Positions 58,894-64,000 of a stretch of DNA of 64,000 bases are shown here, in pieces (position 1 is the stretch's first letter; each line of letters starts with the position of its first letter). Made by a program: the position numbers and the translations under genes. This DNA comes from Pelagimonas sp017744045. Its GTDB lineage: Bacteria; Pseudomonadota; Alphaproteobacteria; Rhodobacterales; Rhodobacteraceae. The DNA lies in assembly GCF_017744045.1 (NCBI RefSeq), contig NZ_JAGHRD010000013.1. The stretch is one strand, 5' to 3'. The notes under the pieces were generated by a model that saw nothing but the letters and a program-made list of their open reading frames with translations, did no database searches and had not been told where the DNA came from.

Positions 58894-60720
58894 TCACCCG
58901 AACATTCCCTTCCCATGTCCTAGCGCCGATTGCAGGGATTTCACCACCACAAAAGCGTCGCGCAAGTGACTGCGTTCGAAATCCGACAGGTCAGCCGGAG
59001 CCAGGTAATTGTCCGGGGCCTCGCCCGATTTGACTTGTGCGGCCTGATGTTCCAGCCGCGTTTCGGCGATCAGGTCATAGGCATCCAGCAGATCCTGCCC
59101 ACCAGCTTGGCTCAGCACGCCCGCCGCCATCGCCGCCTCAAGCCGGGCGCGGGTGTTGGCCTCGGTCAGGCGGCCTTGCAGCGCATAGACGCGGCCCAGA
59201 TCCACGACGGGAACAACGCCGTTATGTTTCAGGTCCAACTGGTTCTTATGCTCGCCCGACCGGATGGTCGCAAAGCCGCGCAGCAGCCCCAAAGGCGGCG
59301 TATGTTTCAGTGAGTTGCTGATCATATGCGCCACAAAGATCGAGTTGCGGCTGGCCATGTCCAGTGTGTCTTCTTGCAATTGTTCAAACAGGCTCATGGT
59401 GCCGCCGATCGGGCGCAGATCAAACATGACCGAGGCCAGCATCTGTGCCTCGGGCGAAGGTTTGTCGACCCAATTGGTGAAATAGTCGCGCCAGACATGC
59501 AGTGGCTGACACCAACGTGGGTTTGAGGCCATCATGTCGCCGGGGCAGAACACATAGCCGCAGGTGTCGAGCCCCTCGCACACAAACTCTGCCAGCTGGG
59601 CAAAATAGGGCATCTGGCTTTCGTCAACTGCGTCATCAATGATGATACAGTTATCCTGATCCGAGACCCCGGTCTGTTCCTGGCGCCCTTGCGATCCGCA
59701 GGCCAGCCAGAGATATGGCACTGGAGGCGGGCCGAATTCGGCCTCTGCCAGTGCCAAAAGCCGGCGGGTGGCGGTGTCGGCAATGTCTGTGATCAACCGA
59801 GTGACGACCTCATGGCGATTGCCACCGGCGACCAATTGCAACAGCAATTGCGGGATGCGCGCGGTGACCTCGGCCATGCTGCCCGCATCTGGCGCATGGG
59901 CGATTTCCGAGACCAGTTCAGCCGAGCTGACCGCCTGAAACCGCGTCAAATCGGTCTGGGTCACGATACCCACCAGTTTGCCAGCGTCAGTGACAGGCAC
60001 ATGGCCGATCTTGCGCTCCATCATCATGTGCAAGACGTCTGACCCGATATCTGAAGGGGACAGTGTGACCGGATTGGGCGTCATGATTTCGGAAATTGGT
60101 GTGTCAAAGGGCAAAGCGCCGCCAACAACCTTGCCAGACAGGTCACGGATCGTTGCGATGCCCAACAATGCCGGACCATCGGTGATACAAACGGATGAGA
60201 TATGGCGTGAATGCATGATCTGCGCCGCCTCGCGCACCGTGGTTCCAGCGGGGCAGGTCAAAGGGGCAGGGGCCATCAACACTTCGACGCGAGAGGTGGC
60301 CAGATCCGCCTTTTGCGGTTTGGCCGTTCGTGAGCGATCAAAGAATTTTCGCGCGGCTTCCTCCTGATCCAAGAGCACATGGAAATCGGCCCGGGGCAGG
60401 ATCACCAATTGGCAATCGCTTGTCGCTCTGGCTGAGGTTACGGCCGCCCCTTCGCGCAGCAAGCCCCTCTCACCAAAGGAATTCCTGCGGCTGAGCAGCG
60501 AGACAGGCACGTCGTTGCCATCGCGGATCTCGACTTGCCCCTCATGGATCAAAAACAACCCCTCAAGCTCGCTCCCGAGCTCATAGATCACTTCTCCCTC
60601 GGCATAGGCCCGTGCCTCAAAACAGGGCAAAAGCGCGTTCATGGTCTCCTCTGACAGGGCGTCATAGGGGTGAACGGCACTCAGGAAACGGGCAAGTGAC
60701 GGGGTATCAAGCGGCATCAT
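58894..60720 (-). CDS. Cyclic-nucleotide-binding/CBS/DUF294 nucleotidyltransferase protein
   Basis: A 608-residue protein. An N-terminal cNMP-binding domain (about 10-130; LGSELEGLFLIHEGQVEIRDG, RRNSFGERGLL) is followed by paired CBS domains (about 150-280). A DUF294 nucleotidyltransferase domain (about 300-440) has LACGSQGRQEQTGVSDQDN, i.e. GS-x-GR and Asp-x-Asp, and a helical DUF294 C-terminus follows. The intact Asp-x-Asp suggests an active nucleotide transferase. It looks like a signalling integrator linked to the symporter and exonuclease around it; the target is not known. Confidence 0.85.
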   Translation of the reverse strand: MMPLDTPSLARFLSAVHPYDALSEETMNALLPCFEARAYAEGEVIYELGSELEGLFLIHEGQVEIRDGNDVPVSLLSRRNSFGERGLLREGAAVTSARATSDCQLVILPRADFHVLLDQEEAARKFFDRSRTAKPQKADLATSRVEVLMAPAPLTCPAGTTVREAAQIMHSRHISSVCITDGPALLGIATIRDLSGKVVGGALPFDTPISEIMTPNPVTLSPSDIGSDVLHMMMERKIGHVPVTDAGKLVGIVTQTDLTRFQAVSSAELVSEIAHAPDAGSMAEVTARIPQLLLQLVAGGNRHEVVTRLITDIADTATRRLLALAEAEFGPPPVPYLWLACGSQGRQEQTGVSDQDNCIIIDDAVDESQMPYFAQLAEFVCEGLDTCGYVFCPGDMMASNPRWCQPLHVWRDYFTNWVDKPSPEAQMLASVMFDLRPIGGTMSLFEQLQEDTLDMASRNSIFVAHMISNSLKHTPPLGLLRGFATIRSGEHKNQLDLKHNGVVPVVDLGRVYALQGRLTEANTRARLEAAMAAGVLSQAGGQDLLDAYDLIAETRLEHQAAQVKSGEAPDNYLAPADLSDFERSHLRDAFVVVKSLQSALGHGKGMFG

Positions 60721-60834
60721 CTAGACTCATGTCAAAGGAACAGGTGGTCTGGTCTTAGCAATACAAAGGGCAGCGGACCTTGATGTATGGCAAAGATCAA
60801 TCCGGTTCTGGGCGCATCGGACCCAGATTGCAAA

Positions 60835-60864
60835 GAGGCGAGGTACCTTGCGATACCCCGCCTC
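60835..60864. terminator. Bidirectional-looking terminator after the symporter
   Basis: GAGGCG (60835-60840) and CGCCTC (60859-60864) close a 13-bp imperfect stem with a TTGC loop. On the minus strand it is followed by TTTGC, on the plus strand by ATTTTG. It separates the symporter operon from the DUF294 gene. Confidence 0.5.
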
Positions 60865-60911
60865 ATTTTGAATGACATTGCCGAATGGGAGCACAGCAAT
60901 GTCACCCTGTC

Positions 60912-62699
60912 TTAGTGGCCTTCGACAGCCGCACCAGCACCGCGGGGGACACGGACGCTTTCCACCAGGTCTTCGATCTCGGTTGGGATCGGAGCGGTGA
61001 ATTTGGAGACGGTGAAGGCAACACAGAAGTTCACCAGAGCACCAATCGCACCAAAGGAGGTGGATTTGATGGTGCCGAGCAGCGGGTCAGCATCGGTGAA
61101 GCTGTTGGTGCCCGGAATGAACAACCAGCCCTTGTGCAGGAAGATGTAGATCAGGGTCACTGTCAGACCTGCCAACATACCTGCAACAGCCCCTTTGTTG
61201 TTCACCTTGGTAAAGATGCCCATCATCAGTGCCGGGAAGATCGAGGCCGCCGCCAGACCAAAGGCCAGAGCAACCGTTTGTGCCGCAAAGCCCGGAGGGT
61301 TGAGACCCAGGATGGTCGCGATCACGATGGCCACGGCCATGGCGATACGGGCCGAGAGCAGCTCGTTCTTCTCAGAGATATTCGGGGTCAGCTGACCCTT
61401 CATGAGGTCGTGAGATACAGCGGTCGAGATCGCCAGAAGCAGACCCGCCGCCGTCGACAGGGCAGCCGCAAGACCACCAGCCGCGACCAGACCGATCACC
61501 CAACCCGGCAAGTTGGCGATTTCCGGATTGGCCAGAACCAGGATGTCGCGGTTGAACTTGGTCAGCTCGTTCTCGGAACCCCAGCCAGCAGCTTCCATCT
61601 TGGCAACAGTATCGGCATCCTTCTCGTTGAAATATGCGATACGGCCGTCACCATTCTTGTCTTCCCAGCCCAGCAGGCCGGTTTTCTGCCATGTTGCCAT
61701 CCAGTTGTAGTTTTCATCATCTGCGATGGTTTCCACGGAGACAGGCTCACCAGCGGCCCCATTTGGCCACATCATTTCGGTGATGTTCAGACGCGCCATG
61801 GCACCAACCGCGGGGGCGGTCAGGTACAGCAGGGCGATGAAGACCAGTGTCCAGCCAGCGGACCAACGGGCGTCAGCAACGCGTGGCACGGTAAAGAAGC
61901 GCATGATCACGTGGGGCAGACCCGCGGTACCGATCATCAGCGACAGAGTGAAGAGCACCATGTTGAAAGTGTCGGCGTGATGCGCTGTGTATTCGTTAAA
62001 GCCAAGCTCGGCCACGACCGCATCCAGCTTCGCCAGCAAAGGCTCACCCGAGGCAACGTGATCACCAAACAGACCCAGAGCCGGAACCGGGGTGCCGGTC
62101 AGCTGCAGCGAGATAAAGATCGCTGGGATGGTGTAAGCCATGATCAACACGCAGTACTGCGCAACCTGGGTGTAGGTCACACCTTTCATGCCGCCCAGAA
62201 CCGCATAAGCAAACACAACGCCCGCACCAATGATCAGACCCCAGAAGTTGGAAATCTCAAGGAAGCGGCCAAAGGCCACGCCCACGCCGGTCATCTGACC
62301 GATAACATAGGTGGTCGACGCAACGATCAGACAGATCACAGCAACAACACGTGCGGTCGAGCTGTAGAAACGGTCGCCGATAAATTCCGACACAGTGAAC
62401 TTGCCGAACTTACGCAGGTAAGGCGCAAGCAGCAGAGCCAGCAGAACATAGCCACCGGTCCAACCCATCAGGAAGGACGAGTTATCATAGCCGGTAAAGG
62501 CAATCAGGCCTGCCATCGAAATGAACGAAGCCGCCGACATCCAGTCAGCAGCTGTGGCCATACCGTTGGTGACAGGGTGAACGCCGCGACCCGCAGCGTA
62601 GAATTCCGATGTGGAACCGGCACGGGCCCAGATCGCGATGCCGATGTAGAGCGCAAAGGACGCGCCAACAAACAGCAGGTTGATGGTAAACTGGTCCAT
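60912..62699 (-). CDS. Sodium:solute symporter, acetate-permease-like (ActP family)
   Basis: A 595-residue SSS-family transporter with about 13 membrane helices (SEFYAAGRGVHPVTNGMATAADWMSAASFISM is the ActP-type signature). A long extramembrane loop (about 310-385) includes DKNGDGRI, close to an EF-hand calcium loop. The downstream position of DUF4212, adk and acs suggests uptake of acetate or a similar monocarboxylate. Its partner subunit starts 3 nt upstream. Confidence 0.88.
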   Translation of the reverse strand: MDQFTINLLFVGASFALYIGIAIWARAGSTSEFYAAGRGVHPVTNGMATAADWMSAASFISMAGLIAFTGYDNSSFLMGWTGGYVLLALLLAPYLRKFGKFTVSEFIGDRFYSSTARVVAVICLIVASTTYVIGQMTGVGVAFGRFLEISNFWGLIIGAGVVFAYAVLGGMKGVTYTQVAQYCVLIMAYTIPAIFISLQLTGTPVPALGLFGDHVASGEPLLAKLDAVVAELGFNEYTAHHADTFNMVLFTLSLMIGTAGLPHVIMRFFTVPRVADARWSAGWTLVFIALLYLTAPAVGAMARLNITEMMWPNGAAGEPVSVETIADDENYNWMATWQKTGLLGWEDKNGDGRIAYFNEKDADTVAKMEAAGWGSENELTKFNRDILVLANPEIANLPGWVIGLVAAGGLAAALSTAAGLLLAISTAVSHDLMKGQLTPNISEKNELLSARIAMAVAIVIATILGLNPPGFAAQTVALAFGLAAASIFPALMMGIFTKVNNKGAVAGMLAGLTVTLIYIFLHKGWLFIPGTNSFTDADPLLGTIKSTSFGAIGALVNFCVAFTVSKFTAPIPTEIEDLVESVRVPRGAGAAVEGH

Positions 62700-62702
62700 G
62701 GA

Positions 62703-62987
62703 TTATTCCTCTACCCCGAATTCTTTATCCAGCTTGTTCATCCGCCAGGCGTAGAAAAAGATCAGGCCCAAAAAGACCAGGATCGAGCCCTGCTGAGCAA
62801 ACCAAAAGCCCAGATCAGTGCCGCCAACCGTAATGCCGCTCAGCAGCGGGCGCAGGATGATGCCAAAGCCAAAGCTGACCACGGCCCAGATAACCAGGCT
62901 GATCAGAATGATGCGCACATTCGCCGCCCAATAGCCCTGATCGGACTTTTCGGCGCTTTGCGCGTTTTGAGATGTGTGATCCGTCAT
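62703..62987 (-). CDS. DUF4212 small subunit of the solute symporter
   Basis: A 94-residue protein with two membrane helices (about 26-48 and 62-84). GYWAANVRIILISLVIWAVVSFG is the family signature. GAGGAGGACCC precedes ATG 62987. The DUF4212 protein is always found just before an SSS permease and is considered its small subunit. Its stop lies 3 nt from the symporter start. Confidence 0.88.
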   Translation of the reverse strand: MTDHTSQNAQSAEKSDQGYWAANVRIILISLVIWAVVSFGFGIILRPLLSGITVGGTDLGFWFAQQGSILVFLGLIFFYAWRMNKLDKEFGVEE

Positions 62988-63071
62988 GCGGGTCCTCCTC
63001 TTCCTCCATTGCGCTTGCCTGTGGCAAGCATTGTTGCGCCCCCGTCCCAAGGGGCGCCAGGTTGCCCTCGC

Positions 63072-63755
63072 TTAAGCGACAGCGCCCCGAACGATTGCGC
63101 CCATCTCGGCGGCGATCTGTTTGATCTCCCCCATGGCAGCGACGCCTTTCAGCGCGCCTTGGGCTTTGTAGTAGTCAATCAGCGGTGCGGTCTGGGCGTG
63201 ATACGCCTCCAGACGGCTGGCCACGGTTTGTGCATTGTCGTCGGCACGGCGCTTCATCTCGGTGCCACCGCAATTGTCGCAAACCCCGGCCTGTTTTGGC
63301 TGTTTGAACGAGTCGTGATAGCCTTCGCCGCAGCTGCCGCAGGTGTAGCGACCGGAAATCCGGGTCACCATGGCCGCGTCATCCACCTCAAGGCTGATGG
63401 CCGCGTTGATGCGCTGCCCGCTTTCCTCAAGTAGGCGGTCCAGGGCTTGCGCCTGCACCGTAGTGCGTGGGAAACCGTCCAGGATCACGCCCTTGGCGCA
63501 ATCTGTATCCATCAAACGATCGCGCAGGATGGCGATGACGATCTCGTCGCTCACCAGGTCTCCGGCCTCCATGACGGCTTTGGCTTGCTTGCCAGCTTCG
63601 GTGCCTGCGGCGACGGCTGCGCGCAAAAGGTCACCAGTCGAGAGTTGCACAAAGCCGAACTCTTCTTCCAGTATGCGCGCCTGAGTGCCTTTGCCGGCCC
63701 CGGGGGGGCCAAGCAGGATCAAAACCGGAGCGGCAAGGGTGGTTGTGCCATCCAT
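63072..63755 (-). CDS. adk: Adenylate kinase (zinc-LID type)
   Basis: A 227-residue kinase. The P-loop is LLGPPGAGKGTQ, the LID domain is zinc-binding with Cys139, Cys142, Cys159 and Cys162, and DGFPRT is present. It converts AMP plus ATP to two ADP. Adjacent to acs, it likely recycles the AMP made by acetyl-CoA synthetase. This may be a second adk copy in the genome. Confidence 0.93.
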   Translation of the reverse strand: MDGTTTLAAPVLILLGPPGAGKGTQARILEEEFGFVQLSTGDLLRAAVAAGTEAGKQAKAVMEAGDLVSDEIVIAILRDRLMDTDCAKGVILDGFPRTTVQAQALDRLLEESGQRINAAISLEVDDAAMVTRISGRYTCGSCGEGYHDSFKQPKQAGVCDNCGGTEMKRRADDNAQTVASRLEAYHAQTAPLIDYYKAQGALKGVAAMGEIKQIAAEMGAIVRGAVA

Positions 63756-63758
63756 TGC

Positions 63759-64000
63759 TTAGGCCTCCCGGTTCATACGGTTGTCCACGAGCTCATCCAC
63801 GACGCTTGGGTCTGCGAGTGTGGAGGTGTCGCCTAGGCTGCCGTAGTCGTTTTCGGCGATTTTGCGCAGGATTCGGCGCATGATTTTGCCGGAGCGGGTT
63901 TTGGGCAGGCCGGGGGCCCATTGGATCAGGTCGGGCGAGGCGATGGGGCCGATTTCGGTGCGCACCCAAGTGCGCAGTTCTTTGCGCAGCTCTTCGGTGG
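63759..64000 (-). CDS. acs: Acetyl-CoA synthetase, C-terminal part (5' end outside window)
   Basis: Only the last 80 or so residues are in the window. RTEIGPIASPDLIQWAPGLPKTRSGKIMRRILRKIAEND is the C-terminal domain of acetyl-CoA synthetase, with the acetylatable Lys in PKTRSGK. It activates acetate via acetyl-AMP. The stop lies 3 nt from the adk start, so they share a transcript. Confidence 0.9.
   Translation of the reverse strand, partial: TEELRKELRTWVRTEIGPIASPDLIQWAPGLPKTRSGKIMRRILRKIAENDYGSLGDTSTLADPSVVDELVDNRMNREA

Noticed and set aside
60885..63434. Open frame of about 850 codons on the plus strand
   Set aside because: Antisense to the symporter, DUF4212 and adk genes; its composition is that of a GC-rich mirror frame.
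1..64000. tRNA, rRNA, CRISPR arrays, insertion sequences and prophage
   Set aside because: None was recognised on either strand; the repeats found are short palindromes or operators, not arrays.

Overview
The window reads as chromosome of an alphaproteobacterium of the Rhodobacteraceae, probably a roseobacter. The grounds are the hupTUV-hypF-hupSLCDFGHJK-hypAB-hupR-hypCDE gene order known from Rhodobacter capsulatus, a cox operon in the Oligotropha order (coxC-M-S-L-D-E-F-G), a roseobacter-style inositol cluster, high GC and tightly packed operons. No rRNA, tRNA, CRISPR array, insertion sequence or phage gene was seen.

Layout. (1) 1-3374, plus strand: a RuBisCO-like protein cut by the window edge, a DUF1537 kinase and a 6-phosphogluconate-dehydrogenase-like enzyme. 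Together they match the D-apionate route ApnO/OiaK/OiaX. A terminator follows at about 3521. (2) 3729-23077, plus strand: a complete [NiFe] uptake hydrogenase system. It holds the H2 sensor HupUV with kinase HupT, response regulator HupR, the structural subunits HupSLC (HupS has both extra cysteines typical of O2-tolerant enzymes) and all HupD-K and HypA-F maturation factors. (3) 23139-32336, minus strand: a rhomboid protease, then a form I aerobic CO dehydrogenase operon with its MHYT-LytTR regulator and an unlisted 33-residue small ORF. Regions 2 and 3 together form an H2 plus CO oxidation island.

(4) 32434-51605: inositol-type catabolism in two layers. A kinase/IolB-like/class II aldolase operon runs on minus, divergent from two Gfo/Idh dehydrogenases across a perfect LacI-type operator. 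A long minus-strand operon encodes a CUT2 ABC importer, IolC (with DUF2090), IolD, IolE, a phytanoyl-CoA-dioxygenase-like protein, IolB and a TIM-barrel isomerase. IolG and two LacI-family regulators complete it. The lower inositol pathway is therefore encoded twice by different gene sets. (5) 51629-55111: an Lrp regulator divergent from ctlX-arginase-ornithine cyclodeaminase, converting citrulline or arginine through ornithine to proline. (6) 55112-56851: AT-rich regulatory DNA, a small unknown ORF and an SDR with a clear operator in its promoter. (7) 56870-64000, minus strand: acetate-type uptake and activation (acs, adk, DUF4212, SSS symporter) followed by a cNMP/CBS/nucleotidyltransferase protein, a small membrane protein and a membrane-tethered PAS-exonuclease.

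The picture is a heterotroph that supplements growth on plant- or algal-type sugars, inositol, arginine and acetate with energy from H2 and CO. All assignments come from reading motifs and gene order; no database search was run.
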